From contig NZ_AKXQ01000003.1 of the NCBI RefSeq assembly GCF_000276805.1, positions 124,001-188,000 on the forward strand: 64,000 nucleotides of DNA, written 5' to 3'. Position numbers and translations under genes: made by a program. Shown here piece after piece: positions 1 to 9,734 of this stretch. The DNA is from Moritella dasanensis ArB 0140. Lineage in GTDB: Bacteria; Pseudomonadota; Gammaproteobacteria; Enterobacterales; Moritellaceae. Under the pieces are notes generated by a model. It saw nothing but the letters and a program-made list of their open reading frames with translations, was not told where the DNA came from and did no database searches. The first letter of the stretch is position 1. The number at the start of each line of letters is the position of its first letter.

Positions 1-392
1 TGGTACGTAAGTTTGAACATTTAGACATGCGTTCAGCGTTAAATATGACCACTGAACAAGTCAAAAAGCTCAATACTTTTGTTGAGTTTGACGATCGTGT
101 GACGGCGCCATTACATGGCTTTAAAGACGCGTTAGATTATTATCGCCAATGCAGTAGTTTGCAGTTTTTGCACAAGATCCAAACCCCAACCTTATTTATT
201 CACGCCGAGGATGACCCGTTTTTAACTAAAAAAGTGATCCCTCAGGTACAAGACATGTCTGCGAATATCGTATTTGAGTTAAGTCGTTACGGTGGTCATG
301 TTGGTTTTGTCTATGGTTCAATCTTAAAGCCAAAATTTTGGTTAGAAGAGCGGATCCCAACGTGGTTTAATGCGTTTGCTCAAGGTAAGTGA
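1..392 (+). CDS. YheT-family alpha/beta hydrolase, C-terminal part (5' truncated by window)
   Basis: The reading frame is open to the window edge (first full codon at 3), so the ATG at 27 is internal and only the C-terminal ~130 residues are present. The text FDDRVTAPLHGFKDALDYYR followed by a PTLFIHAEDDPF strand matches the C-terminal half of the YheT/EMB8 hydrolases (about 340 residues when whole). The Asp in AEDDPF and the His in GGHVGF fit the acid and base of a Ser-Asp-His triad; the nucleophile lies outside the window. The family is a predicted cytosolic esterase/hydrolase of unknown natural substrate. It converges on the universal stress gene. Confidence 0.8.
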   Translation, partial: VRKFEHLDMRSALNMTTEQVKKLNTFVEFDDRVTAPLHGFKDALDYYRQCSSLQFLHKIQTPTLFIHAEDDPFLTKKVIPQVQDMSANIVFELSRYGGHVGFVYGSILKPKFWLEERIPTWFNAFAQGK

Positions 393-418
393 TAGTGAGT
401 GAAAATTTACCCCATTAA

Positions 419-445
419 CCTTACCTTAATATGCAAGGTGTAAGG
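419..445. terminator. Weak bulged hairpin between convergent yheT-like and usp genes
   Basis: CCTTACCTT pairs with AAGGTGTAAGG around a short AT loop, with one bulged base and one G-T pair. It sits between two convergent genes where a shared terminator is expected, but no clear T-run follows on either strand, so this is only a candidate. Confidence 0.3.
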
Positions 446-462
446 CCAATGAGGTGATACAT

Positions 463-894
463 TTATTTGACGATTAATACCGGACAATGGGCATGGCGAG
501 TAACAGATTCTGCCACACTACCTATCAATATATGTTCTAAACCTGTGCGCCCATGGCTGGCGACGATAATCATATCGCAATCAAAATCAATCGCTGCTTG
601 GGTTATTTCTGTTGATGGATGACCTTCTAATACCGCAGTATGCAATGGTATGCTCGGTTTAATCGTGCCGGTTAATTCATCCAATTTTTCTTGCGTTATT
701 TTTAACATATGCTCGTGAATGTCACTTGGCGTGATCGCGAGTACTTGAAAGCTATCGAAGCCATGGATCTCATTAATTACACTGACTAAATGTAAAGTAG
801 CATCATATTTTAATGCCATATCTGCCGCGTAGCTTATCGCTTTATTTGCTGTATCTGAAAAGTCGGTTGGGCAAAGGATATTGTTAATTGTCAT
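463..894 (-). CDS. Universal stress protein, UspA family
   Basis: A 143-residue single-domain Usp. It opens with the family's first strand and Asp (NILCPTDFS) and ends with the nucleotide-binding loop: ASHG at 112-115, nine residues, then GS at 125-126, followed by the strand CPVLIVK. The first Gly of the usual G-2x-G-9x-G(S/T) pattern is Ala here, a common variant, so ATP binding is likely. An AGGAG ribosome site lies about 8 bases before the ATG. It is monocistronic, facing the yheT-like gene. Usp proteins act in the cytoplasm in starvation and stress survival; the specific role cannot be read from sequence. Confidence 0.9.
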   Translation of the reverse strand: MTINNILCPTDFSDTANKAISYAADMALKYDATLHLVSVINEIHGFDSFQVLAITPSDIHEHMLKITQEKLDELTGTIKPSIPLHTAVLEGHPSTEITQAAIDFDCDMIIVASHGRTGLEHILIGSVAESVTRHAHCPVLIVK

Positions 895-1261
895 GATGAG
901 GCTCCTGGTTAAAATGAGACTAACTCAATAGTCGCGAAATAATGTAAATACACTATTAAATATACTCACTTGGGGCTAACAAACTGTTACTTAGATCATA
1001 AAATATAATTTAAATATTTTGTTGAACCCATTTTAGTATAGAACAAAGATATTTAAGTTTTGAATAGAGCTAAAGGCTAGATAAGTATTATTTTATAGGC
1101 AAATATGAAGTATAGATGGGTAACAAAATAGGATAGTAGAAAATAAAATAAAAACCAACAAAAGGAAGTAAGGAAGGAAATAGCAAAGGCCAACGAGCAA
1201 TTACAGGGGTTCTTTACAGAACCATCGCTAGCCTAAGTTTAAGTACGTAATATTTAATGCC
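895..1261. other. AT-rich intergenic stretch without a recognisable gene
   Basis: This 367-base gap lies upstream of usp and downstream of pdsO, both on the minus strand. It is AT-rich with a purine-rich run near 1130-1190. No open frame with a ribosome site is visible. The only structure I see is the small hairpin at 1208-1223. The usp promoter must lie near 900-960 but no convincing -35/-10 pair stands out. Confidence 0.5.
1208..1223. terminator. Small hairpin downstream of pdsO
   Basis: A perfect 6-bp stem, GGTTCT/AGAACC, with a 4-base loop, about 40 bases past the pdsO stop. There is no T-run on the minus strand after it, so termination is only possible, not shown. Confidence 0.3.
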
Positions 1262-2014
1262 TTAGAATTGCATTGCCATTTCGTCAGTGCTGTCATCGTT
1301 TAAATTTTCGATAAATTCGATACTGACTTTACGATCTCTTGGGTATTGAATTAACTCACCAAGCTCCGAACTGGCGAGATCAGCACCAAATGATTGTACT
1401 TGGATATTATGTTCGTCAACACCTAACGCGATAAGTTGGTCTTGTACTGCGACCGCTCTTTGCTGTGCCAAATTCATGTTTAGTTCTGCTTGCCCACTTG
1501 GATCTGTATGACCTGACAATACGATACTGATGGTCGAATTATCTATTAAGTAATCTGCCAGCTGTGTTAATCGCGCTTGATTTGTTGTATCCATTGCACT
1601 TTGATTAACAGCAAACAGTAGATCTAGCTGTAATGCATCTAAGATCAGTTGTTCGTTTAACTCTTCGGTCTCTGATACTTGTTGTAACTGCTTATCTAAA
1701 ATTAATACGTCTTGTTGTAACTGATTATTTTGTAATTCACTTACCAATAAATTCTCAGTTACCTGTTGGTTCTCAGCTGTTAGCTGGTCAGACTCAATCG
1801 ATTTATTCCAGGTATTATTAATCCAATCGCCGGCTGCAACACCGAGTACCAAGCCAATTGGCCCACCTGCAATGGTGCCAACGATGATGGTTGATGAAAA
1901 AACCCCTGCTTTTTCCCAAGCCGTTAATGGTTCTTGTTCTGCTGCATTTGCAGAGATGCTCGTACACGCCATTGACGTAATAAGTAATGTTTTTGCGAAG
2001 ATAGATTTTTTCAT
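1262..2014 (-). CDS. pdsO: Sortase-associated OmpA-like protein (PdsO-like)
   Basis: The ATG at 2014 is preferred over the upstream in-frame start at 2050 because AAGGAA lies 8 bases before it and the protein then begins with a standard signal peptide (MKKSIFAK..., cleavage near SANA/AE). After this come a Gly-rich hydrophobic stretch (about 35-60), a Gln/Leu-rich coiled segment (about 75-125) and a C-terminal OmpA-like peptidoglycan-binding domain with GHTDPSG and an NxxLAQQRA-type helix. The architecture matches PdsO, an outer-membrane-associated partner of the proteobacterial dedicated sortase. No sortase, LPXTG-like substrate or two-component pair is nearby, so the assignment rests on architecture alone; it could be a generic OmpA-family lipid-free envelope protein. 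Confidence 0.7.
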   Translation of the reverse strand: MKKSIFAKTLLITSMACTSISANAAEQEPLTAWEKAGVFSSTIIVGTIAGGPIGLVLGVAAGDWINNTWNKSIESDQLTAENQQVTENLLVSELQNNQLQQDVLILDKQLQQVSETEELNEQLILDALQLDLLFAVNQSAMDTTNQARLTQLADYLIDNSTISIVLSGHTDPSGQAELNMNLAQQRAVAVQDQLIALGVDEHNIQVQSFGADLASSELGELIQYPRDRKVSIEFIENLNDDSTDEMAMQF

Positions 2015-2332
2015 GGTCAGTTCCTTTATTGATGTAAGACTGCTTAACAAGCTATGACTCTATTAAAGCAACCAATAAAGGCTTTTTACTGCCAACAAAA
2101 TGACAAGTTAGGTATCAATAATGACGAAAAATGACAGTGTTCGAAAACAGCAAATGTAACGAAACAAATTAATGTGTTAGTCATTCAAAGTACCATTGTC
2201 AGTACTATTTTCAATGCAATGTGATATTAAACGCGGATTAATTAGTGTCGATATCGGTTTTTTTGTTATTTTAATATACGGGCAATAAAGACATCGACAT
2301 TGATGATAGAAAGGGATAATAGGAAGGGATGA
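2015..2332. other. Divergent promoter region between pdsO and the MBL-fold lipoprotein gene
   Basis: This 318-base AT-rich gap separates two divergently transcribed envelope genes, so it should hold both promoters. I see no ORF and no clear operator. T-rich text near 2258-2275 lies upstream of the lipoprotein gene. No RNA element was recognised. Confidence 0.5.
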
Positions 2333-3406
2333 ATGAAGGCTTATACATTGAAAGTATTGTTTTGTAGCGTGATGGCAGGGTTATTAACGGGTTGTTCTAC
2401 GTCTGTGGATGATTTAGTGGTACATCATAATCCTGACCTTGCGCTGCAGCAAGTGGATGGGCAGGGGTTACTGCGGGATGGAAAACAGTTGAATATTCAA
2501 TATCTCGGTGTTGGAGGTTACTTATTTCAATATGGTGATGACAGTATTATGACTGCGCCTTCGTTTACCAATCCGAGCTTGCTGAGTGTGACACTACCCC
2601 TGTCAATTGCGGCCGATCACGACCTTATTGATAAATTATTACCGGCACCGGCAAAGCAGGCCGAATTCATTTTAGTGGGTCATGCTCATTATGATCATTT
2701 ACTGGATGTGCCCTATATCATGCAGGAACACATGCCAACGACAACAGCCGTGGGTTCGACGACAATGAAAAATATTGTTACCGCGGTTATCGATGATAAA
2801 CGTTTGTTGGATATCACTGATTATGCCGCGGATGGTCAACAGCCGGGCAGGTGGTTATATAACCGTAATAACACTATTCGTATTATGCCGATTAAATCCG
2901 ATCATGCGCCACACTTTATGGGCATAAAAGTGATGTCAGGAAAGTATGATCAGGCGTTAACTGAATTACCAAGTACGGCTTATGGTTGGAAAGAAGGGCA
3001 GACATATGCCTACGTTATCGACTTTTTAGATAACCAGCAGCAACCTGTTTATCGTATTCATTATCAAGATGCAGCTAGTAACTCGCCAGATGGGTTAATG
3101 CCCGTGATGGCAGATAGTAAGGCAGTTGATATGGCGATATTATGTGTCGCGGCATTTCATCAGGTTGATGATTATCCCGAAGCCATTTTGCAACAGACGC
3201 AACCGGGTATGATAGTTATGGGCCATTGGGAGGATTTTTTTGGTAATAACATTTCTGATAATAGCAGTGTTGATAATCAACAAAACGCTGTAAAAGGAGT
3301 GCGAATGACCAATATCGGTGATTTTATCCAACGAGTTGATGCGGTTAAAGCTGACGGCGCTACAGCGTTATTACCAGCGCCATTTGCATGGATCTCTGCT
3401 TTTTAG
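2333..3406 (+). CDS. MBL-fold metallo-hydrolase lipoprotein
   Basis: A 357-residue protein with a lipoprotein signal whose lipobox ends at Cys21 (LLTGC), so it is probably lipid-anchored facing the periplasm or surface. The metallo-beta-lactamase signature HAHYDH occupies 117-122 (His117, His119, Asp121, His122), and a later KSDHAPH and GHWEDFF supply candidate further metal ligands. The layout resembles the NAPE-PLD/UlaG-like branch of the fold, in which substrates range from phospholipids to sugar lactones; the substrate here cannot be assigned. GGAAGGGA precedes the ATG. The gene stands alone, divergent from pdsO. Confidence 0.8.
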   Translation: MKAYTLKVLFCSVMAGLLTGCSTSVDDLVVHHNPDLALQQVDGQGLLRDGKQLNIQYLGVGGYLFQYGDDSIMTAPSFTNPSLLSVTLPLSIAADHDLIDKLLPAPAKQAEFILVGHAHYDHLLDVPYIMQEHMPTTTAVGSTTMKNIVTAVIDDKRLLDITDYAADGQQPGRWLYNRNNTIRIMPIKSDHAPHFMGIKVMSGKYDQALTELPSTAYGWKEGQTYAYVIDFLDNQQQPVYRIHYQDAASNSPDGLMPVMADSKAVDMAILCVAAFHQVDDYPEAILQQTQPGMIVMGHWEDFFGNNISDNSSVDNQQNAVKGVRMTNIGDFIQRVDAVKADGATALLPAPFAWISAF

Positions 3407-3712
3407 CATCGCTACTCATTTAGTTTGAGTATAAACACTAAGTAAATTGGAATAACTAAGTCAGTGTCGGAAGTTTAAAACTAGGTATTAAGTTACGGCT
3501 AATGCTTTTAGCTCATTAGTGTCTGAATGATGGCGTAAATAGATTTATGCACGGCATTGAGTATGGCAATTAAGGTATGTTTACTCTCAGAAATGACAAC
3601 GTGTCCACTTGGGTATGTTTAATTAAGTTCAACAATTTGAAGGTATTCCGTTGTTGTGGCTGGAGCCACTAGAGAATACTTATTTTAGTTTCGCTAAATG
3701 GAGTTAGCACCA
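3407..3712. other. Intergenic leader of the outer-membrane barrel gene
   Basis: This 306-base gap contains no plausible ORF. A compact hairpin lies at 3656-3669 (GTGGCT/AGCCAC with a 2-base loop), about 45 bases before the next start codon, and could shape the 5' untranslated region. No strong promoter was recognised. Confidence 0.4.
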
Positions 3713-5017
3713 ATGACTAAGAAAACACTTTCTAATAATATCTCTTTACTTGCTGCATCGGTAGCTTTCGCGCTGACAGCGGGTACCGCTCAGGCTAGCA
3801 TGGGTAATTTAGGCACCACATTTGGTTTATCACCTGTTGATATTGCCTCTGCTCAATCTTTCTCTTTATTCAACTCACAATCATCAGCAGCGTATTACAA
3901 TCCATCTGCACTAGCCACTGCAGGCAAAGGTGAGATGTATGTCGGTTTATTATCAGCAACGCCTGATATTACTGCTGGTGAGCAAACATTTGATGAAGCA
4001 ACGCAACCAATACTTGCTGGCATGAATGTTAATGTCACCAATCTGTTTAATTTTTCTTACCCAATATATTTTGGTTTGATTGCTGGCATTGAGAATTACG
4101 GTACCGAGATGATGGCATTTAGCTCGTCGACATCAGAAACGGGTCAGTTAGCCAATTATGGTGAGAAACCACTGTTTGTTGCAGCGTCAGGTTCTATCCA
4201 AATTGTACCTGGTTTAACGATTGGTGGTGGTGCGCAAGTTTCTTTACATGCAGATGCGGCGATGAATTTAGAAAGTGAACTCGATGGTACTGCAGCGGGT
4301 AATGAAAGTGTCGCGATCGCGGCTGAACCTGTTATTACCCCAATCGCGGGTATCACCTTAGATTTAGGCCGTATGCTATGTGGAACCGCGGCGAGTTGTT
4401 CTGGTAATGGTATTACCTTTGCTGCGGCTTTCCGTGGTGAAAGTTATGGTCAAGCAAACATTAAAGCGGCTGCCACGATTACTCAAACAGTGACGGACCT
4501 ACCGATTAATCTATTAACGTATGATGCATATCAGCCAGATATCATTTCTGCCGGTGTGCGTATTAAAGCGGGGATGGTTAGCTTTGCCTTCAGTGCAGAA
4601 CAACAAAACTGGTCTGATTTAAATGCATTAATGTTAAACGACACGGTGAAAGATCAAGCCAGTGTTGGCTTTGAAGATATCATCATTCCACGCGCAGGTA
4701 TGGAACTTAACTTTAACGACACCGTTAAAGTGATGGCGGGTGCAAGTTATGAGGTCTCACCATTAGACCCAGAAAAAGCAACATTGGATGTGAACTACTT
4801 AAGTGCAGATAAATTGGTTGTTGGTGCAGGTATATCATATTTTCATAAAGGCACGGGTTTAACGGCTTACCCTTGGCAGATAGATCTAGCGTATCAGTTA
4901 CAAGTACTTGATCCAACAAACCACACTATTACTCATCAAGACAGCGCAAATAACTCTTCAGTTGAATTGGAAGGCACTGTATCAACGATATCTCTTTCAT
5001 TCGCGACTAAGTTTTAA
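3713..5017 (+). CDS. FadL/OmpP1-like outer-membrane beta-barrel protein
   Basis: The start at 3713 is chosen because GGAG lies nine bases upstream and the product then opens with a clean signal peptide (MTKKTLSNN..., cleavage near AQA/SMG). The mature protein starts with a SMGNLGTTFGLSPVDIASAQ segment followed by SSAAYYNPSALA, the hallmark 'NPA/NPS' N-terminal text of FadL/OmpP1-type barrels, then alternating amphipathic strands to a C-terminal aromatic residue (SFATKF), the usual sign of BAM-dependent insertion. At 434 residues it fits the family, which moves hydrophobic molecules such as fatty acids or hydrocarbons across the outer membrane. Ten bases separate it from the following lipoprotein gene, so the two are probably one operon. 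Confidence 0.75.
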   Translation: MTKKTLSNNISLLAASVAFALTAGTAQASMGNLGTTFGLSPVDIASAQSFSLFNSQSSAAYYNPSALATAGKGEMYVGLLSATPDITAGEQTFDEATQPILAGMNVNVTNLFNFSYPIYFGLIAGIENYGTEMMAFSSSTSETGQLANYGEKPLFVAASGSIQIVPGLTIGGGAQVSLHADAAMNLESELDGTAAGNESVAIAAEPVITPIAGITLDLGRMLCGTAASCSGNGITFAAAFRGESYGQANIKAAATITQTVTDLPINLLTYDAYQPDIISAGVRIKAGMVSFAFSAEQQNWSDLNALMLNDTVKDQASVGFEDIIIPRAGMELNFNDTVKVMAGASYEVSPLDPEKATLDVNYLSADKLVVGAGISYFHKGTGLTAYPWQIDLAYQLQVLDPTNHTITHQDSANNSSVELEGTVSTISLSFATKF

Positions 5018-5026
5018 GGCGGTCTT

Positions 5027-8000
5027 ATGCAGACAATTAATTCTCGTTTAAATACTTTCTTCAAGTACAGTCTAGTAGCATCGGCGATTTCACTTGCTGG
5101 TTGTGGTGTTGAATTACAAGAAAATGAACAAGCTGAAGTAGTCGCGCTTACCGCTGAAGAAAGTCGTGCGGCATTAGCTGAACGTCGAGCACAAAGCCTA
5201 TTTGACGCTCATGAATTTTATTCATTCCCATCAAACGGCCAAGCAGATGTTGCTGTTAATACTTCGGTATTGTTGTCATTCTCGCATCCGTTAGATAGGT
5301 TTGTTGCACACGAATTTGCTTTAACAGACAGTGACGGTACTGTTATTGACGTGACATCGGTTGAAGTGACTGAAGGCAGTTTTGCCACAGACTCTAATAA
5401 CCCACAAGCCAATGGTTTAGCATTTAAACCAGCACAAGCACTTAAAGCGGGTGAGCTGTACACTGTCACTTACGCGGTTGGTTTGATTAACGAAGCTGAT
5501 GGCGATAATGAACTTACTGCAGAGCGCACAGCGCAAGATCCTCTGACGTTCACTACTCGGTTAGCGAAAGATTCGGCTAATTTTGCTTTGGATGCGAATG
5601 GTTTTTTCCCGAGCGATGATTTACCGTTTACAACATTCACGACATTACGTCTACGCATGACTAATGATGTTGATACCAAGACATTAATCGCAGGTGATAC
5701 GTTTAAGTTTCAAAAAGTAGGCACAAGTGAGCAAATTAGCGGTTATTTGATTGCTAAAGGGCGTTATGTCACTTTTGATCCCGCGGTCGATCTTGATGTT
5801 AATGCCAGCTATGAGCTTATCGTCAGTGATGGCGTTAAAGACATGGCGGGTAACCGTTTTGCGGGCTTAGAAAAAACCTTCACGGTATTAGATTCTGGTG
5901 ATCATGCGTTTAAACCAATGAACGTTACCATGAATGATAATAACCAGGCATCGCCTTATTCTGGTGAATTGACCAATGCGGTAACGATTAAGTCGGTACT
6001 GATTGGTGGCAACGATACCACTTATGTTGATTCAGACTTAGTGACTGAATTAGCGAATTTAGGTAGCTTTGATGATGCTGCACCACTGGTTATTCGTAAA
6101 GGCTCTATTTTAAATAGCTCAAGCCTAACAGTGAAAGTGGGTGGCGAGTTCCCAACTGGTTTCGATACCGGTAATATTCGTATGACGAACATTTCTGATG
6201 CCACAGGTTATTTAATTAATAACAACAGCTCAGACCATAAGTATGCACCAAAGCAATTACATCTGTTTATGGATGTTGCCATGACTACCGATGGTTATGA
6301 CGAAGACGGTAAGCTTAACGGTAAAGCCAATGGCGGCTTAAGCCAGAACATTATGCATCTTGAATTGATGGGCACCGTGAGAACGGAAGGCGCTAAGATG
6401 ATTATTGATGCCGTCAGTGAAATTGATGTGAAAATTTTGGGCGTGGATAATGCCCATGCGCAAGTATCATTCCATATGGAATCGTATACAGCGGATGAAA
6501 CACCAGATGCAGCGGTTGATGTTCAATCTTCTCAATTCCAATCTGCTTATCCGGCAGAGAACATTACTCACTTTAGCTTAGGTGACAATGTTACGGTTAC
6601 CTATAATGAACCACTTGAGTTATCGTCACTCCAGAACTTAGTGCTTAAAGATGAAAACGGTGATGCTGTTGAGACGTTTATTTCACAGGATGGTTCGTCT
6701 ATCGTTATTGATCCTATAGCAAGCTTATCTTCTGCAACCGAGTACACCATAACTGGTAGTATTAAAGATTTAGCAGGTAACCCTGCATATGTGCAGCAAA
6801 CATTTACCACGCCTTATAAAGCCCAAGCATTAAGACAAACATCTCCTATGGTTGAAGGCACTGTTCCTGGCTATACCTGTGCCTTAGTTGACGCTAATTA
6901 TGCTAATGATATTGCCGGACGTTGTGACGGTGGATTAGCTGATGATGATAAATTTAATATCTTTAGTTTACAGGCCGACCGCGACATTTTTATTGCCTTT
7001 AGCCAGCCAATTGATAAAGCAAGTTTAGTGCTAGGTGATAGCTGTGATGCTGGTTCATTCCGTGTGGAAATTGTAAATAGCGCGGGCGTTTGTCAATCAA
7101 CGGTTCCGGGTGTGATGAAATATGATAATAAAATATTAACTTTCTCACCAACAAATAATTGGCAAGACCAAGGTGACAATGTTTATCAATACTCATTAAT
7201 CTCACAAGAGAATGCAACTAAAGAAGGTGTTGATTGTACTAATGGCTCAGCCATCTGTAGTGATGCGGGTTATGCATTGCAGACGACATTACTGAAAGAG
7301 TCGAGTGCTGAAGACCAAGGCGGTCCTGATATTCGCATTCCGTTTAGGGCTGCACCAGTAGACAAATTTGTATTTAATCCGCTGATGATGCCAACGACGG
7401 ACAGTAACCGTGATTACCGTTGGAATGAAGGACAAGAAACGTTAACCAGTAACTATGCAAAATTAAGAGTAAAAGAGGGTAGTTTTGGAGGTTTACTGAC
7501 AGCGGCTCAAACGGGTTGTGCCATTGGCTCTAGTTGTGATGAAAATTATTCGAAGACTTTTATTAGTGCATTTATGCCAACAGAAGTGGGGAAGTACGAT
7601 GCTATTAATAATCGAATTCCGGTAACGATTCATGCTCAGCAGATGATTTCATCTGATGTTTATGTACAAGCTAAATTAATTGGCATTATTGACTCGGATA
7701 CGCCGACTGGCACTATGATTATGCGTCCGCGCTATCCTATAGTTGATGGGAAAACAGTAGTACCAACGGGTTATATTATTTGGAACGAAGACACAGAACA
7801 GCTTAATTTCATTATTGAACTTGATGTGTATATGGACTCGCCAAATATGCACGTAACCTTAGACTTATCACATAACTTACACAGTTATCCAATCACAATG
7901 GACCTGCAAGGGCCAATCGAATTTTTAGATGATGGTCGTATGGAAATTAGTTTATCCAATAAAAACAATATCGATATTGATGTGAGCATTGGTGGTGGGA

Positions 8001-8071
8001 GTGCAACAATGACGCTTGAGCTCGTACCTGGTGCTGTTTCATTAAGGCAGATATCATTACCGATGAAGTAA
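5027..8071 (+). CDS. Large lipoprotein with bacterial Ig-like (Big_5-type) repeats
   Basis: A 1014-residue lipoprotein whose lipobox LAGC ends at Cys26. At least three Ig-like units of the SbsA/Big_5 type can be recognised by text such as 'PSNGQADVAVNTSVLLSFSHPLD' split over 64-86, and the recurrent closing phrase 'TYxL..xDGVKDMAGN' or 'TITGSIKDLAGNP' near 250-280 and 570-585. A further 'DIFIAFSQPIDKASL' unit follows near 655, in a part that carries scattered cysteines. The C-terminal third is beta-rich without a family I know. It directly follows the FadL-like barrel gene with an AAGG ribosome site, so the two products may form an envelope complex, the lipoprotein acting as an outer accessory or adhesin. 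Function is unproven. Confidence 0.75.
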   Translation: MQTINSRLNTFFKYSLVASAISLAGCGVELQENEQAEVVALTAEESRAALAERRAQSLFDAHEFYSFPSNGQADVAVNTSVLLSFSHPLDRFVAHEFALTDSDGTVIDVTSVEVTEGSFATDSNNPQANGLAFKPAQALKAGELYTVTYAVGLINEADGDNELTAERTAQDPLTFTTRLAKDSANFALDANGFFPSDDLPFTTFTTLRLRMTNDVDTKTLIAGDTFKFQKVGTSEQISGYLIAKGRYVTFDPAVDLDVNASYELIVSDGVKDMAGNRFAGLEKTFTVLDSGDHAFKPMNVTMNDNNQASPYSGELTNAVTIKSVLIGGNDTTYVDSDLVTELANLGSFDDAAPLVIRKGSILNSSSLTVKVGGEFPTGFDTGNIRMTNISDATGYLINNNSSDHKYAPKQLHLFMDVAMTTDGYDEDGKLNGKANGGLSQNIMHLELMGTVRTEGAKMIIDAVSEIDVKILGVDNAHAQVSFHMESYTADETPDAAVDVQSSQFQSAYPAENITHFSLGDNVTVTYNEPLELSSLQNLVLKDENGDAVETFISQDGSSIVIDPIASLSSATEYTITGSIKDLAGNPAYVQQTFTTPYKAQALRQTSPMVEGTVPGYTCALVDANYANDIAGRCDGGLADDDKFNIFSLQADRDIFIAFSQPIDKASLVLGDSCDAGSFRVEIVNSAGVCQSTVPGVMKYDNKILTFSPTNNWQDQGDNVYQYSLISQENATKEGVDCTNGSAICSDAGYALQTTLLKESSAEDQGGPDIRIPFRAAPVDKFVFNPLMMPTTDSNRDYRWNEGQETLTSNYAKLRVKEGSFGGLLTAAQTGCAIGSSCDENYSKTFISAFMPTEVGKYDAINNRIPVTIHAQQMISSDVYVQAKLIGIIDSDTPTGTMIMRPRYPIVDGKTVVPTGYIIWNEDTEQLNFIIELDVYMDSPNMHVTLDLSHNLHSYPITMDLQGPIEFLDDGRMEISLSNKNNIDIDVSIGGGSATMTLELVPGAVSLRQISLPMK

Positions 8072-8104
8072 TACTTGAATCGTCATTTAGATAGTCACTA
8101 AAGT

Positions 8105-8145
8105 AAAGGCCGCCCATTTTTATTAATATAAATGGGCGGCCTTTT
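8105..8145. terminator. Strong bidirectional terminator
   Basis: The stem AAAGGCCGCCCATTT pairs with AAATGGGCGGCCTTT around an AT loop, flanked by A- and T-runs so that it works for transcripts from either side. It separates the Ig-lipoprotein gene (+) from norR (-). Confidence 0.9.
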
Positions 8146-8172
8146 GCTCTTCCAATTTTACTCTTTCCATCG

Positions 8173-9726
8173 TTATTTTTTCAATTCAATCCGCTTGGCC
8201 AATCGGTGCAGGTTGCCCACATCGATAGAAAGCTGGCGTGCGGTTGCCGCCCAGTTCTGATTATTTTCTTTGAGTGCGTTACTGATTAACTGTCGTTGAA
8301 ATTGTTCGGTCGCGTCACGTAAATTATCCACGGGTATCGTGGTGACGGGGTGTGTCGCTTGCTCCGTCGTATCTGCTACTTCAATGGGTAAATGCTCAAT
8401 CCTAAAATGTGCAGGTTGCAGTATCACTAATTCATCTTTAGCTTCTGCTCTGGCGAGAATTGCAGCGCGATTAATGCTGTGTTCTAACTCGCGAATATTC
8501 CCAGGCCAGGGATAACTCATCAGTGTATTTTGGCAAGCAGTACTTAAACTCAAATGGCTTAATTGCAACTTGCTGCGACAACGTTCCATAAAGAAACCAG
8601 CCAATAATAGAATGTCCTCACCGCGTTCACGTAAAGGCGATACCATAATCGGAAAGACACTGAGACGATGATAAAGATCCGCCCTAAATCGACCTGCAAG
8701 TACCTCTTCTTTTAAGTCTTTGTTGGTTGCAGCTATGATACGCGTATCGACCTTTAAATTACGGTCATCACCTATACGTTGTAAATCACCATATTGTAGA
8801 ACCCGCAGTAATTTTGCCTGTAAGGTCAGGGTTAACTCACCAATTTCATCAAGAAATAAAGTACCTTTATCAGCTAATTCAAACTTACCGCTACGGTTAC
8901 TGATGGCCCCCGTGAAAGCGCCTTTAACATGGCCGAACAATTCACTTTCAGCGATAGATTCAGGTAAAGCGGCGCAGTTAAGATAGATCAGGGGTTTATC
9001 TGCGCGAGACGATTGCTGGTGGATTGCCGTGGCGACTAATTCCTTACCAACACCTGTTTCACCTAATATGAGCGCGGTCATGTCGGTACTGGCTACAACG
9101 CTGATTTCTTTTTTTAAAGTTTGGACTTGCGCAGACTGACCGATAATTTCAGTGTTACTTTGCGGTTGATGTTTGGCTGGGTCTGACTCGGTCATCGCGC
9201 CCGCCACTTTTTCTAATTTATCCATCAATAACGCCACATTCAGTGTTGCAGCAGCAAGCGCGCTAACGGTACGCAGTTCATCATTACTGAAGTTATCAAA
9301 CTGGTGCGGATTAAAACCATCGATAGTCAGTGCACCAATCAGGCGTTGATTTGCCATTAAAGGCAAGCCAACACACGCATGTACATGTAAATCACCTTGA
9401 TGCGAAGTGATCAGCGCGTCGTAAGGGTCGGGTAGGTCGCTATCCGCTGGGAATCTAACCACATCACCTGCTCTGGCAATCGCTTCTAATCTTGGGTGTT
9501 CATTGATATTAAACTGCCTGCCTAATACATCTGCGCTTAAGCCATTAATTGCTAAGGGTTTGAAATGTTGTCCCTTAAATTCTAGTAGTGCAGATGCGTC
9601 ACAGTTGAATAGCTTGCGCATAGTTGTTAACAAGCGTTCGAAACGATCTTGACTGGAAATATTGGCGGTTAAATCCAAGGCAATATGGATAAGGTCTTTG
9701 GTATCATGTTGCATTGTTATCATCAT
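8173..9726 (-). CDS. norR: Nitric oxide-responsive sigma-54 activator NorR
   Basis: A 517-residue enhancer-binding protein close to the usual NorR length (about 504). The N-terminal GAF domain (about 20-175), which carries a non-haem iron NO sensor in studied NorR, is followed by an AAA+ domain with Walker A GETGVGKE, the sigma-54 contact loop GAFTGA and a Walker B-like LFLDEIGEL, then a C-terminal Fis-type helix-turn-helix ([20 protein letters not shown]). It is divergent from norVW, with three operator-like sites between them. Several ATGs crowd the start (9726, 9723, 9714) without a strong ribosome site, so the exact N-terminus is uncertain by a few residues. Confidence 0.95.
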   Translation of the reverse strand: MMITMQHDTKDLIHIALDLTANISSQDRFERLLTTMRKLFNCDASALLEFKGQHFKPLAINGLSADVLGRQFNINEHPRLEAIARAGDVVRFPADSDLPDPYDALITSHQGDLHVHACVGLPLMANQRLIGALTIDGFNPHQFDNFSNDELRTVSALAAATLNVALLMDKLEKVAGAMTESDPAKHQPQSNTEIIGQSAQVQTLKKEISVVASTDMTALILGETGVGKELVATAIHQQSSRADKPLIYLNCAALPESIAESELFGHVKGAFTGAISNRSGKFELADKGTLFLDEIGELTLTLQAKLLRVLQYGDLQRIGDDRNLKVDTRIIAATNKDLKEEVLAGRFRADLYHRLSVFPIMVSPLRERGEDILLLAGFFMERCRSKLQLSHLSLSTACQNTLMSYPWPGNIRELEHSINRAAILARAEAKDELVILQPAHFRIEHLPIEVADTTEQATHPVTTIPVDNLRDATEQFQRQLISNALKENNQNWAATARQLSIDVGNLHRLAKRIELKK

Positions 9727-9734
9727 ATAAAATA

